From assembly GCF_003003125.1 (NCBI RefSeq), contig NZ_PVTZ01000012.1, forward strand, positions 30,255 to 94,254: DNA of 64,000 nucleotides, written 5' to 3'. Source of the DNA: Laceyella sediminis. GTDB lineage: Bacteria; Bacillota; Bacilli; Thermoactinomycetales; Thermoactinomycetaceae. Made by a program: the position numbers and the translations under genes. Below are positions 42,543 through 51,684 of this stretch, in pieces; within the stretch, counting starts at the first letter, position 1, and every line of letters starts with the position of its first letter. The notes beneath the pieces were generated by a model. It did no database searches and was not told the origin of the DNA. It saw only the letters and a list, made by a program, of their open reading frames with translations.

Positions 42543-42579
42543 ATTGGATACTTCGGGGTCGGGGCCGAGTATCCAATCT
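42543..42579 (+). other. long perfect hairpin in the leader of the next gene
   Basis: ATTGGATACTTCGG (42544-42557) pairs with CCGAGTATCCAAT (42566-42578), one bulged T, no T run. Lies 12 bases before GGAGG of the gene at 42598. Confidence 0.6.
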
Positions 42580-42597
42580 CTCTCTGGAGGTAAATAG

Positions 42598-42900
42598 ATG
42601 CTTTATTTGTCTTTGATTTTGGTTGTTTCTGGTCCGTGTTGCTTAATATGGCGAAATTGGTTTGTCTACAAGCATGGGGATAGTGATTTTGTAAGTGAAT
42701 TGGACAGCAAGACTTGGCCCTTTGAATTAATACCATTGGCAATATTCGTTCTCTCAATATTCACTTTCGACTTATATGAATCGCTTGGTGAAGATGTGAT
42801 GGATCTAGTGTGGATCGATATTGCAATGGTTGGATGGATTTTCGGTGCTGCAGTGTTTTTTTACAAAGTAAAAAGGGCAGTAAGAAGGTTTAGGCCGTAG
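42598..42900 (+). CDS. small membrane protein
   Basis: 100 residues, GGAGG at 42585-42589. Three hydrophobic segments (LSLILVVSGPCCLIW, LIPLAIFVLSIFTF, IDIAMVGWIFGAAVFFY), basic C-terminus. Function unknown; a phage membrane protein is possible. Confidence 0.6.
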   Translation: MLYLSLILVVSGPCCLIWRNWFVYKHGDSDFVSELDSKTWPFELIPLAIFVLSIFTFDLYESLGEDVMDLVWIDIAMVGWIFGAAVFFYKVKRAVRRFRP

Positions 42901-42911
42901 AGGGTGTCTCA

Positions 42912-43196
42912 ATGGTTATGCAAACGGATGACCAGTGGACATTGGAGTTATGGCACCGATTTGGCGATATAAGAAAGGCGACCTTTGAGTGTCCTGGTTG
43001 TGGGCACATCCAATCCATTCAGGATTTTATCAATCTCAATCTAGATCCATCCAGAGCCTATAAGGATTGTATCGGAAACTTTGTGGATCAATTGGGATGT
43101 AACTTCAGCGTTGACAGTGATGGTGATTTGTCTGACAAGACCAGATTGATTGTGAATAGAGAAGGTAAGGAAATTAGGGTGTTCAATTTTATATGA
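42912..43196 (+). CDS. cysteine-rich VVA0879-like protein
   Basis: 94 residues from ATG 42912. ATFECPGCGHIQSIQDF, later KDCIGNF and LGCNFSVDSDG, ending KEIRVFNF. The four cysteines and the conserved CIG/LGCN elements fit the VVA0879 family found in phages and mobile elements. Probably a zinc-binding protein; role unknown. Confidence 0.6.
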   Translation: MVMQTDDQWTLELWHRFGDIRKATFECPGCGHIQSIQDFINLNLDPSRAYKDCIGNFVDQLGCNFSVDSDGDLSDKTRLIVNREGKEIRVFNFI

Positions 43197-43240
43197 TTAT
43201 TCTATTTTCCTCTTGTAAGGGGAAGGAGGTGAAGCTTCCC

Positions 43241-43474
43241 ATGATGGGGGAGCCACAAACAAGGGCAATAGTTTGTTCAAATTACGCAGAGAGAGAAGTT
43301 GAATTGGGAGGAAGCATTGATTTCAGTTTCAACTATCTATTTACCCATTTTGCCCATTCTATCTATGTACTGGTTGAGCTAATAAAGGGGGGTGATAGCT
43401 TAATAAAGTGCTCTACTTGCTTTCTCAATCTTCCTATTTCTAGTTTCTTGGATGAGTTCACTACAAAATCATAG
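43241..43474 (+). CDS. hypothetical protein
   Basis: 77 residues from ATG 43241 (AAGGAGGTGA at 43223-43232, spacing 8). MMGEPQTRAIVCSNYAEREV, later a CSTC pair. No family recognised. Last of the small-gene run. Confidence 0.5.
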   Translation: MMGEPQTRAIVCSNYAEREVELGGSIDFSFNYLFTHFAHSIYVLVELIKGGDSLIKCSTCFLNLPISSFLDEFTTKS

Positions 43475-43498
43475 GAGAGGCGGAAAGTTTCTCCTATG
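43470..43498 (+). terminator. hairpin ending the small-gene operon
   Basis: CATAGGAGA (43470-43478) pairs with TCTCCTATG (43490-43498); weak T tail. Confidence 0.5.
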
Positions 43499-43685
43499 GT
43501 TTATAAATTTTATAAAAATAAAGGATCATCTGGTATTTTATAGAATTTTATTTTTGCTACAAATTTTCATAATAGTAATTCTGCATATCTACCATCTTTA
43601 ATTAAGTAGAAGTCATGAAAAAGGTATGTTAATTAGTCAGGTTACCTCTTCAACATCCAGCATCATGATAAAAAGGAGTGTTCAT

Positions 43686-44294
43686 TTGAAAGATCTGATC
43701 CTAATTCGACATGGAGAAGCAGAAGGAATTGGTGGTTGGAATGATTACCCATTAACTGCATTAGGCAAACGCCAAGCGAAGCTAACTGGGGAAAGGTTAC
43801 ATCAATTATTGAATCAAAAAGATTATCGTTTTTATAGCAGTGATCTCGTAAGAGCCCGAGAAACAGCAGAAATTATTGGTAGTTTCATAAATAAAAAAAC
43901 AAGACTATTTAAGGAACTTAGAGGTATTCATCATGGCATCGTTTCAAATACCAATCCCTTTGTGAGGCAATTACCAATTAAAGAATCGAGATTTGATTGG
44001 ATTCCGAATGATCAAGCGGAAAGTATGAGAATGTTCTATCAGCGGGTCTATTCGTTTATGGATCATATGGATCTAGAAGAAAGTACATCCGTTATAGTAA
44101 CCCATGCTAAAACATTAACATGCTTAGTGAACTGGTGGTTAGGTATTACGGAAGTACACCATTTAAATAAGATTATCTATCAATCCGACTTTTGTAGTAT
44201 CAGCTACCTTACAACCAATGCAAATGGATATCGCAAAATCGAAAGGTTAAATGATATATCCCATTTGTCTGGCACGAATTATGAGCAATCGTAA
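43686..44294 (+). CDS. histidine phosphatase (phosphoglycerate-mutase-like)
   Basis: 202 residues from TTG 43686 (AAAGGAG at 43672-43678, spacing 7). RHG motif near the start (LILIRHGEAEG), YSSDLVRARETAEII, and the second catalytic His in VIVTHAKTL. Acid-phosphatase branch of the histidine phosphatase superfamily. First gene of a five-gene set with a radical SAM enzyme, a glycosyltransferase, a deacetylase and an epimerase. A sugar phosphate in that pathway is a plausible substrate (inference). Confidence 0.85.
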   Translation: MKDLILIRHGEAEGIGGWNDYPLTALGKRQAKLTGERLHQLLNQKDYRFYSSDLVRARETAEIIGSFINKKTRLFKELRGIHHGIVSNTNPFVRQLPIKESRFDWIPNDQAESMRMFYQRVYSFMDHMDLEESTSVIVTHAKTLTCLVNWWLGITEVHHLNKIIYQSDFCSISYLTTNANGYRKIERLNDISHLSGTNYEQS

Positions 44295-44322
44295 ATATTC
44301 AGATCAAAAGGGAGAGTAAACG

Positions 44323-45441
44323 ATGAAGAAAACATATGCCATTCAAAGTTATCATTTGAATGTATCAAAGGAATATTATTCCGATGGCCCTTTTTGGGGA
44401 GAACAGAATGCACCCACCATGGTTACTCTAAAGCCTACCTTAAAGTGTGTAGCTCAGTGCCCTCATTGTGAAGCACGGTTAAAGGATTTTGATTTTCCTC
44501 CTGATACGAAACGTGTTTATACCATTGAGGAGTATCGAGAACTCTTTAAAACGTTGAAATCTATTGGGACTCAAAAAATAACAATCAGTGGTGGAGAACC
44601 TTTGTCTTATCGGTACTTAAAAGAAATGATTTACTATGCTTCACTCGAAGGATTAAACGTCATTTTAAACACCAATGGTTGGCTTCTGAGAAAGAGGAAG
44701 TTCAAAGAATTCTTAGAGTGCGGATTAGACCAGGTCGCCATGTCGATTGATTCTCCTATTGCGGAAGTCCATGACCGACTCCGTGTGTTACCAGGATTAT
44801 TTGAACGTGCCACATCTCGAATGCACGAGATCCGTCAAGAATGGGGAGATCGATTTGTTTTAAATATCCGGATGATTTTGCATCGGTATACCTATCAAGA
44901 CATTCCTCAAATGATCGATCTCTGTAAATGGTTAGAAGCGGATGCGTTAAGTATCGATATGATTGAAAATGATCATGAAAAGCGTATGTTTTTGTTGAAT
45001 GAAGAACAAATCCATGAATTTAATAAAATCCATAAAGATCGTATTATCAAAAAGCTAAAACATATTGAATTTGAATCCGAAGAATTAAGGGAAAATGCGA
45101 TTGCCCAGATTCAAGGAATGTTTGATTTAACCTTTAATCCTGCAAGTAACTTTGCACAAGGAATTTTTTGGCCAGATGACCGAATCAAACAAAAGTGCAC
45201 CATCCCTTCTAGCTTTATGATTATTGAAGGAAATGGTCCCGTTTTGGCTTGTAATCCGATTGAATATACTCGAAATCCAATTGTCGGAAACATATTGGAA
45301 CACTCGATCAAAGACATTTGGAATAACGATGCATGGAATGAGTTTAGAAAAAAGAAAATGGACTTCTGCAGAGTTTGCCCAATGAACATGAGTCACATGC
45401 TTATATTTAAAAAACAGATAATTGAACACAACGTAGAATAG
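44323..45441 (+). CDS. radical SAM enzyme with SPASM-like C-terminus
   Basis: 372 residues. Radical SAM cluster site CVAQCPHC (CxxxCxxC, residues 43-50), GGE motif ISGGEPLSYR, NTNGWLL, and a C-terminal cysteine set (KCTIPSSFMII, LACNPIEY, CRVCPMNMSHM) like a SPASM or twitch auxiliary cluster site. Such enzymes modify peptides, sugars or cofactors. No small precursor-peptide gene is evident beside it. Position between a phosphatase and a glycosyltransferase suggests a sugar- or peptide-modifying step in one pathway. Confidence 0.85.
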   Translation: MKKTYAIQSYHLNVSKEYYSDGPFWGEQNAPTMVTLKPTLKCVAQCPHCEARLKDFDFPPDTKRVYTIEEYRELFKTLKSIGTQKITISGGEPLSYRYLKEMIYYASLEGLNVILNTNGWLLRKRKFKEFLECGLDQVAMSIDSPIAEVHDRLRVLPGLFERATSRMHEIRQEWGDRFVLNIRMILHRYTYQDIPQMIDLCKWLEADALSIDMIENDHEKRMFLLNEEQIHEFNKIHKDRIIKKLKHIEFESEELRENAIAQIQGMFDLTFNPASNFAQGIFWPDDRIKQKCTIPSSFMIIEGNGPVLACNPIEYTRNPIVGNILEHSIKDIWNNDAWNEFRKKKMDFCRVCPMNMSHMLIFKKQIIEHNVE

Positions 45442-45496
45442 AGCGAAAAACGATAGGAGTGGAAGAGTAACATGTTTGATACAGGGGGATCAAGAA

Positions 45497-46603
45497 TTGA
45501 AAGTATTAATTGGGGTATGTGGCATTGGGCTAGGACATAGCACTCGTCAATGGGAAGTTGCCCAAGAGTTGCTCCGACGTGGTCATGAGATTCGAATTCT
45601 CACTTTTGGAAAAGGGATTGAATTCTTTCGTAATACTCCTCTACCTTGGAGTGAGGTTTGGGTTCCGTTTGTTGGTTACCGTAAGGGAAAATTACACCTT
45701 CCCTCATTGATTATTAAAAATTTCACTTCTATATTGCCTGGAATATATCGGAACTTGGGTGTGTATCAGCAACTTATTAAAGAAGATTTTTTTCCCGATA
45801 TCTGTATTAGTGATTATGAACCTGTAACTGCTCGAATTGCATACAAGTTCCAAAAGCCATTGGTACTCATAGATCAACAAAGTAAATTTTGGCGTTTCTC
45901 ATTTGATGATATCCAACAGTTTTCCTGTATTGAAGAAAAAAAGAGATTGAGTTTATTTTTTCCTCAATATGAGAAACGATTTATTACTTCCTTTTATCGA
46001 TTACCTAACATTGAAGATAGGGATACTACAGTTATTCCCCCTATTATACGTTCTGATTTGAGAAGCTCATCATGCCGATACTTAAAAAAACCGAATCTTC
46101 ATCTGATTGTTTATCTATCAGAATATGGTGGAAAGGGAATCGATCAATCTCCTATCCAATGGAAAAAGGAATTAGCTTCTGTTCCGAATGTATCTTTTAC
46201 AATCTTTGATCCTAAATTGGAAAAGACAAGGATTGAAGGAAATTTGGAAGAACGCCCTTTTGATAGAGTCGATTTTGCAGAGATGTTGAAGATTGCAGAT
46301 GGAGTGATCACCACCGCAGGTCATACGCTCTTATCTGAAGCTTTGTATCTTGGTATACCTATATATGTTTTGCCGCTTCCGACTTTTGATCAGCATTATT
46401 GTGCTAAGTTTATTAGTGAACACCGATTAGGAATTTCTTCCTATACCATTACAAGAGAAGAATGTTTGATGTTTATTGAACAGTTAGATTATTGGAAACA
46501 CAATATTCAAACATGTGATCAAATTCTTTTCTCATCTGATCCTACTCAAACTATCGTTGATTATTTGGAGGAACAGCATGAAAAAACTTGTAGTGAATGC
46601 TGA
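45497..46603 (+). CDS. glycosyltransferase, GT-B (MurG/MGT-like)
   Basis: 368 residues from TTG 45497 (GGGGGA at 45484-45489). N-terminal GIGLGHSTRQWEVAQELL glycine-rich acceptor domain; C-terminal donor-site block ADGVITTAGHTLLSEALYLG then IPIYVLPLPTFDQHYCAKF. GT-B fold of the GT1/GT28 kind, using a nucleotide sugar. A 22-codon out-of-frame ORF starting at ATG 45471 has its own site (TAGGAG) and may couple translation. Acceptor unknown. Confidence 0.85.
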   Translation: MKVLIGVCGIGLGHSTRQWEVAQELLRRGHEIRILTFGKGIEFFRNTPLPWSEVWVPFVGYRKGKLHLPSLIIKNFTSILPGIYRNLGVYQQLIKEDFFPDICISDYEPVTARIAYKFQKPLVLIDQQSKFWRFSFDDIQQFSCIEEKKRLSLFFPQYEKRFITSFYRLPNIEDRDTTVIPPIIRSDLRSSSCRYLKKPNLHLIVYLSEYGGKGIDQSPIQWKKELASVPNVSFTIFDPKLEKTRIEGNLEERPFDRVDFAEMLKIADGVITTAGHTLLSEALYLGIPIYVLPLPTFDQHYCAKFISEHRLGISSYTITREECLMFIEQLDYWKHNIQTCDQILFSSDPTQTIVDYLEEQHEKTCSEC

Positions 46604-47492
46604 TGATGTTGGGATTGATTGGGACAGAGATATAGGTATAGGAATTGGTGTCTGGTTTCGAGCGATCAGTAGTATTAGCGTAGTGGTCACAAATCCAGCA
46701 AGTCATAGCCGAATTCAACGTTTGGCTCGCTGGATTCGCAAGTTTCGCCCACGTGTAAGTATAGGACTTCATTTAAACTTAACTGATGAACCATTTTGTA
46801 CATGCACGCTAGAGAGCATTTTGGAGAGAGAAATTGGTTTTGATCATCCAAAAGTAGCTTTTTGGAAGTCTGCTATTCAACAAAACATTAATTTATCTAA
46901 CATTTCTAGAGAAATATCAGCTCAGCTTCAACAATTTCAGAGACTTTTTTCTTTCCAACCCACTCATTTAGACGGACATAATCACTGTCATATCGCCCAT
47001 CCACTCATTTTTCAAGAGATTTGCACCCAATACAACTCGCATATTCGTATACCAAACGAATCTTTGTTGAAAGAAAATTTACAAACCCTTCTTTCTAACC
47101 TTGAATTAGAAAAAGACTATTTTTCCTGTGAAGGTAAGCAGAATCCGTTGTTATGGGCTCATACGATGAGAGAAAGCCCAATTAGTGATCTGCTCTTATA
47201 TAGATATAGCAGTTCTTTGCTATCACCGATTTCTGCTAAAAAATTTATTGGTTCTATATATGGACATATTCGGACCTATTCCTTTCTAAAAAAGAACCTT
47301 CAGCAATCCTTTGAATCGACTGACATATTGGAGTTAATGGTCCACCCAGGTTTTTATTTTCCTGTACCACATTCAACTTGGTTTTCCAATAAAGAGCGGT
47401 TACAGGAGCTTTGGAACCTAGTACGACTTCAAAGGTATTTAAAAAAACAACATATAAAGATCGTGAATCAAGATGGATTAGAAATAGATTAA
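46578..47492 (+). CDS. YdjC/ChbG-like carbohydrate deacetylase
   Basis: 304 residues from ATG 46578 (GGAGGAA at 46567-46573); overlaps the glycosyltransferase end by 26 bases. Metal-site elements KLVVNADDVGIDW, SIGLHLNLTDEPF and THLDGHNHCHI, and ELMVHPGF near the end, are those of the YdjC/ChbG family, which removes acetyl groups from N-acetylated sugars. With the upstream glycosyltransferase this gives an attach-then-deacetylate logic, as in other glycoconjugate pathways. Confidence 0.85.
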   Translation: MKKLVVNADDVGIDWDRDIGIGIGVWFRAISSISVVVTNPASHSRIQRLARWIRKFRPRVSIGLHLNLTDEPFCTCTLESILEREIGFDHPKVAFWKSAIQQNINLSNISREISAQLQQFQRLFSFQPTHLDGHNHCHIAHPLIFQEICTQYNSHIRIPNESLLKENLQTLLSNLELEKDYFSCEGKQNPLLWAHTMRESPISDLLLYRYSSSLLSPISAKKFIGSIYGHIRTYSFLKKNLQQSFESTDILELMVHPGFYFPVPHSTWFSNKERLQELWNLVRLQRYLKKQHIKIVNQDGLEID

Positions 47493-47506
47493 AGGGAGGC
47501 TTTTTA

Positions 47507-48577
47507 TTGAGAGAAAAGATATTGGTTACTGGTGCTGCTGGTTTTATTGGATTCCATGTCGCAAGGCGTCTTCTCCAAGAAGGATATTGTGTCATCGGTT
47601 TAGATAATCTGAACGATTATTATGATGTGAAATTGAAGAAAGATCGTCTTACATTGTTAAAGCAACCGAGTTTTATATTTAGTGATTTATCTTTAGAGGA
47701 CAATGAAGGGCTAATGAATTTATTTCAGCAAAATCAACCATCTATTGTAATCCATCTCGCTGCACAAGCTGGAGTGAAATATTGCTTAAAAAATCCACAA
47801 GCATACATTAACTCTAATCTTGTTGGTTTTGGAAATGTACTGGAAGGATGTAAAAAGACAAAAGTAGAACATTTGCTTTATGCCTCTTCGAGTTCAGTAT
47901 ATGGTGCCAATCAAAAATTCCCATTCTCTGTTCAAGATCATGTAGATCATCCACTTACCTTATATGCTGCAACGAAACGGGCTAATGAGTTGATGGCACA
48001 TGCCTATAGTTATAGTGGATTGCCTACCACTGGTATGCGTTTTTTTAATGTGTATGGTCCTTGGGGAAGACCAGATATGGCACTATTTATTTTTACCAAG
48101 GCGATCTTAGAAAACAAACCGATTCATATCAACAATTACGGAAACATGTTTCGTGACTTCACCTATATAGATGATGTGGTTGAGTGTATTATTCGATTGA
48201 TGCATAGGGTTCCGAAGCCTAGAGACTCTTATGTACCCAATAACCCCAGTCAAAGTAAAGCACCTTATCAAATCCACAACATAGGAAATCAAACCCCGAT
48301 ACACTTAATGGAATTTATCTCAATCATCGAAGAAAAGCTTGGAAAAAAAGCAATAAAACGTTTCTTACCAGTTCAACCTGAAGAAGTTTTCAAGACGTTT
48401 GCAGATGTGAATGAGCTTCAAAATACGATTCAATTTTATCCCAATACTTCGATGGAACAAGGAATCGAACGATTTCTTGATTGGTATTTCCGTTATTATC
48501 AAAACGAACAACAGCCGATCCAGAAAGCTCAAGTAGAAAGCAGATTTGAAGTAAACGCGAAACATCGATCCATTTGA
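47507..48577 (+). CDS. NAD-dependent sugar epimerase, UDP-glucuronate 4-epimerase-like
   Basis: 356 residues from TTG 47507 (AGGGAGG at 47492-47498). Rossmann motif VTGAAGFIGFHVARRLL, then GLDNLNDYYDVKLKKDRL, which is typical of UDP-glucuronate 4-epimerases; catalytic SSSSVYG and YAATKRANE; MRFFNVYGPWGRPDMA. Probably converts a UDP-sugar for the upstream glycosyltransferase. Last gene of the five-gene set. Confidence 0.88.
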   Translation: MREKILVTGAAGFIGFHVARRLLQEGYCVIGLDNLNDYYDVKLKKDRLTLLKQPSFIFSDLSLEDNEGLMNLFQQNQPSIVIHLAAQAGVKYCLKNPQAYINSNLVGFGNVLEGCKKTKVEHLLYASSSSVYGANQKFPFSVQDHVDHPLTLYAATKRANELMAHAYSYSGLPTTGMRFFNVYGPWGRPDMALFIFTKAILENKPIHINNYGNMFRDFTYIDDVVECIIRLMHRVPKPRDSYVPNNPSQSKAPYQIHNIGNQTPIHLMEFISIIEEKLGKKAIKRFLPVQPEEVFKTFADVNELQNTIQFYPNTSMEQGIERFLDWYFRYYQNEQQPIQKAQVESRFEVNAKHRSI

Positions 48578-49025
48578 ATAACTCTCAAAGAAGCGGTGAT
48601 CTGATGATTGCGATCCGCCAGAGGGCGATTGCTTGCTTAAACGCAAAGGAATAAAAGCCATGTATATGGCAAAACAAAAGTGCAGAGTTCGGCAACCATT
48701 TTATGCAGACCGTTTCCGCTGACATAAATCCCCTATTTTCAGCAAATTTATTAGCACTTTACATGGAGAGACGGGCATGATAGGCTAATGTGCCATTGCG
48801 AACCCTTTGCGGTCCCATCTTCGCAAAAAATCATGCCCGTAGAGGCTCCATGTCAAGTGCGGGTGAATTCATCAATATCGGGAAAATTTCTGTCTCTTTC
48901 CCATGGCAAGGACTATGCACAAAACGGTTGCCGTTTTCTGTACTTTTTACTTGCCGAACACAAGCTCATCCGAATTGTTCCGACTGCAATATGAATAAAA
49001 TAAATAAAAAGATCGATAGACAGAG
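48578..49025. other. intergenic region with a large inverted repeat
   Basis: About 450 bases without a credible gene between the epimerase and metG stops. Contains the structured repeat at 48761-48853. Confidence 0.4.
48761..48853. repeat. 93-bp imperfect inverted repeat
   Basis: ACATGGAG and ACGGGCATGA (48761-48780) pair with TCATGCCCGT and CTCCATGT (48831-48853). Inside, TTGCGAA (48796-48802) pairs with TTCGCAA (48820-48826). No protein is encoded. Could be a MITE, an IS remnant or a structured RNA. Confidence 0.7.
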
Positions 49026-49061
49026 TGAAGTCGATAGAAATTAGAGATTCTATCGACTTCA
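49026..49061. terminator. bidirectional hairpin between epimerase and metG
   Basis: TGAAGTCGATAGAA (49026-49039) pairs exactly with TTCTATCGACTTCA (49048-49061). Confidence 0.7.
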
Positions 49062-49072
49062 TTTGATGTCGG

Positions 49073-51055
49073 CTATTTCACACGGGTACCATTTGGAATA
49101 TCTGCTGATACTGTAGAAAGCACCAAGCGATTCCCTTCTTTGGCAGCTAAAACCATACCATTCGAATCTTCACCACGTAGTTTCACTGGTTTTAGGTTCG
49201 ACACACAGATCACTTTTAGTCCTTTTAGCTCCTCAGGACGATAATACTCAGCAATTCCAGATACAACTTGACGACGTTCCGTACCCAAATCTAACTGTAA
49301 TTTTAATAGTCGATCCGTCCCCTTGACAGGTTCCGCATCAATTACTTCCGCTACCTTTAATTCGACCTTCATAAAATCATCAATACTGATCACTCGATCA
49401 TTAGTTGTTTCTTCTTTTTGCTCTGTTTTTACTTCCTCTTTTGGTTCTTCTCTACGCTTGGACGATTGCTTCATAATTTCTTCGATCACTTCTAGTTCCT
49501 TCTCTACATCCAAACGTGGGAAAATCGGTTTTCCTTTGTTTACTTTCTTTCCCGATTTAAGTCTTCCAAACCGGTAAATACTGTCCCAATTTTTTTCAGA
49601 TTCCTCGACAATGTTAATTTGATCCCATATTTTTTGCGGAGTACGAGTCATGAATGGCTGGATCATAATACTTACGATCCGGACAGTTTCTAACAAATGA
49701 TAAAGAACAGAGCCTAAGATCGCTTTGTTTTCTTCATCTTTTGCAAGATTCCATGGAGTGTTTTTTTCAATATAACGGTTTCCGGCGCGAACAATCTTCC
49801 ATAGTTCGGTTAATGCAACCGAATATTGGAGTTTTTCTATTGACTCCTCAAATTTGCCAATCACTTCTTTTATAATGGATGTCAGCTCAGCATCAAATTC
49901 GGTTCCATTTTCAATGTACTCAGGGATGATTCCTCCAAAGTACTTTTCTACCATTGTTAAAGATCGATGAAGCAAATTTCCCAAATCGTTAGCGAGGTCT
50001 GCATTTACGCGCTCAATGAAGTTTTCAGGAGTAAATACTCCATCCGCACCAAAAGGAACTTCACGTAATAAATAGTAACGCATAGCATCCAATCCAAAAT
50101 GATTCACAAATGGTACAGGATCAATTACATTCCCTAAGGATTTGGACATTTTTTCTCCTCTGACCAAGAAATAACCGTGACCAAATATTTTTTTGGGAAG
50201 TGGTAAATCAAGAGCCATGAGGAAAATCGGCCAGTAAATGGTGTGGAAGCGCACAATGTCTTTCCCTATTAGATGGACATCTGCTGGCCAATACTTTTCA
50301 AATTTGGCTTGTTCTTCGGGATCATCCGAAAGATAGCCAATCGCGGAAATATAATTCGTCAATGCATCTAACCACACATAAACGACATGTTCCGGATCAT
50401 GTTGAACTTTGACCCCCCAATCAAAGGTAGTACGAGAGATCGAAAGATCTTCTAAACCAGGCTTAATAAAGTTCTGGATCATTTCATTCTTACGGGATAC
50501 TGGTTCAATAAACTCTGGATGTTCTTCATAATATTGAAGCAAGCGATCTACATACTTACTCATACGGAAAAAATAACTTTTTTCTCTGATCTTCTCTGTA
50601 GGGCGACCACAATCCAAGCACTTATGTTCAGGTGCTTGCCTCTCTGTAAAATAGGCTTCACAGGGAATACAGTACAGACCTTCATACTCGCCTAAATAAA
50701 TATCCCCTTGATCATACAACTTTTGAAAAACCTGTTGCACGACTCGTTTATGACGTTCCTCTGTTGTACGGATGTAATCGTCATAAGAAATGTCTAAGCT
50801 TTCCCATAGTTCCTTTACACCTGCTACGATTTCATCCACAAATGCTTGTGGGGTTTTGCCAGCTGCTCGGGCGGATTTTTCTATTTTTAACCCATGTTCA
50901 TCTGTTCCTGTTAGGTACATGACGTCATATCCTCGTAACCGTTTATAGCGAGCAATGACATCTCCAGCGACCGTGGTATACGTGTGACCGATATGCAGTT
51001 TGTTGCTTGGATAGTAAATTGGGGTTGTTACATAAAACGTCTTTTTGTCACCCAT
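49073..51055 (-). CDS. metG: methionyl-tRNA synthetase
   Basis: 660 residues. HIGH signature NKLHIGHTYT, zinc knuckle CIPCEAYF and HKCLDCGRP, KMSKS loop GEKMSKSLGN, anticodon domain in the middle, and a C-terminal tRNA-binding (Arc1p/EMAP-like) domain from about residue 555 (FMKVELKVAEVIDAEPVKG, RQVVSGIAEYY). It charges tRNA-Met with methionine. Full length for Bacillota. Preceded by a T-box leader, so expression rises when tRNA-Met is uncharged. Confidence 0.95.
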   Translation of the reverse strand: MGDKKTFYVTTPIYYPSNKLHIGHTYTTVAGDVIARYKRLRGYDVMYLTGTDEHGLKIEKSARAAGKTPQAFVDEIVAGVKELWESLDISYDDYIRTTEERHKRVVQQVFQKLYDQGDIYLGEYEGLYCIPCEAYFTERQAPEHKCLDCGRPTEKIREKSYFFRMSKYVDRLLQYYEEHPEFIEPVSRKNEMIQNFIKPGLEDLSISRTTFDWGVKVQHDPEHVVYVWLDALTNYISAIGYLSDDPEEQAKFEKYWPADVHLIGKDIVRFHTIYWPIFLMALDLPLPKKIFGHGYFLVRGEKMSKSLGNVIDPVPFVNHFGLDAMRYYLLREVPFGADGVFTPENFIERVNADLANDLGNLLHRSLTMVEKYFGGIIPEYIENGTEFDAELTSIIKEVIGKFEESIEKLQYSVALTELWKIVRAGNRYIEKNTPWNLAKDEENKAILGSVLYHLLETVRIVSIMIQPFMTRTPQKIWDQINIVEESEKNWDSIYRFGRLKSGKKVNKGKPIFPRLDVEKELEVIEEIMKQSSKRREEPKEEVKTEQKEETTNDRVISIDDFMKVELKVAEVIDAEPVKGTDRLLKLQLDLGTERRQVVSGIAEYYRPEELKGLKVICVSNLKPVKLRGEDSNGMVLAAKEGNRLVLSTVSADIPNGTRVK

Positions 51056-51079
51056 TGATAAAATCTCCTTTCTTTGAAA

Positions 51080-51336
51080 TAAAATAAAAAACCGCCTCCA
51101 ATATTATTGGGGCGAGGTTGTTCGCGGTACCACCCAATTTCAGTACATGAGTGATTACTAAAAAATCATGTACCCTTTAGGGCAACCCGATAACGCTGGT
51201 GTGCGTGAATTTCCTACTAAGATTCCCGTTCAGAAATCATTCTCAAAGGGCATGTTCACGAAGTTCCCTATGCCGGCTTTCACCTTTCCCGGCTCTCTGG
51301 TGATAGTTCCGTTCGTTACTCATCCTTTTCATAGAA
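51080..51336 (-). ncRNA. T-box riboswitch in front of metG (Met specifier)
   Basis: On the minus strand the T-box sequence GGGTGGTACCGCGAACAAC lies at about 51117-51136. It is followed by the terminator CTCGCCCC...GGAGGCGG and a T run (51081-51118). Stem I begins near 51335 (GATGAGTAACG) with an AGAGAGCCGG-type region. GTGAACATGCCC at 51249-51260 puts an ATG (Met) codon in the specifier position. Binding of uncharged tRNA-Met would favour the antiterminator. Confidence 0.85.
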
Positions 51337-51684
51337 TGTTTGGATATACAGATAGTAGTTACATTTTATCTTATCCCAAAACTGATTGCAATATTCTGGA
51401 ACCATTTTTCGGACTGTTTTGTCATTGATATGGGTAGCTGAAGGGAAAAACAAGCTGTATGAATTTAAATGAAGTGATTGGTCCTTTCTCGGGCCTTTTT
51501 ATTTTCCTTGAGAAAGGAAATGTATTGAAAAATTCGCAACATGCATGATAATGTGGTATCTCTTTATTCGTGAGATGGAGTAGAGGAATTTTTTTGTAAG
51601 AGGAGGAAAAGGATTGAGTAGGTAGAATTAAATAAAGCTAATTAGTTGTAAATTTATTTCTAATCAGATAAGAAGGAGTATTGC
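51337..51684. other. divergent promoter region of metG and the REase gene
   Basis: About 350 bases. Must contain the metG promoter (minus) and that of the gene at 51685 (plus). No ORF of note. AGAAGGAG precedes the latter start. Confidence 0.4.
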
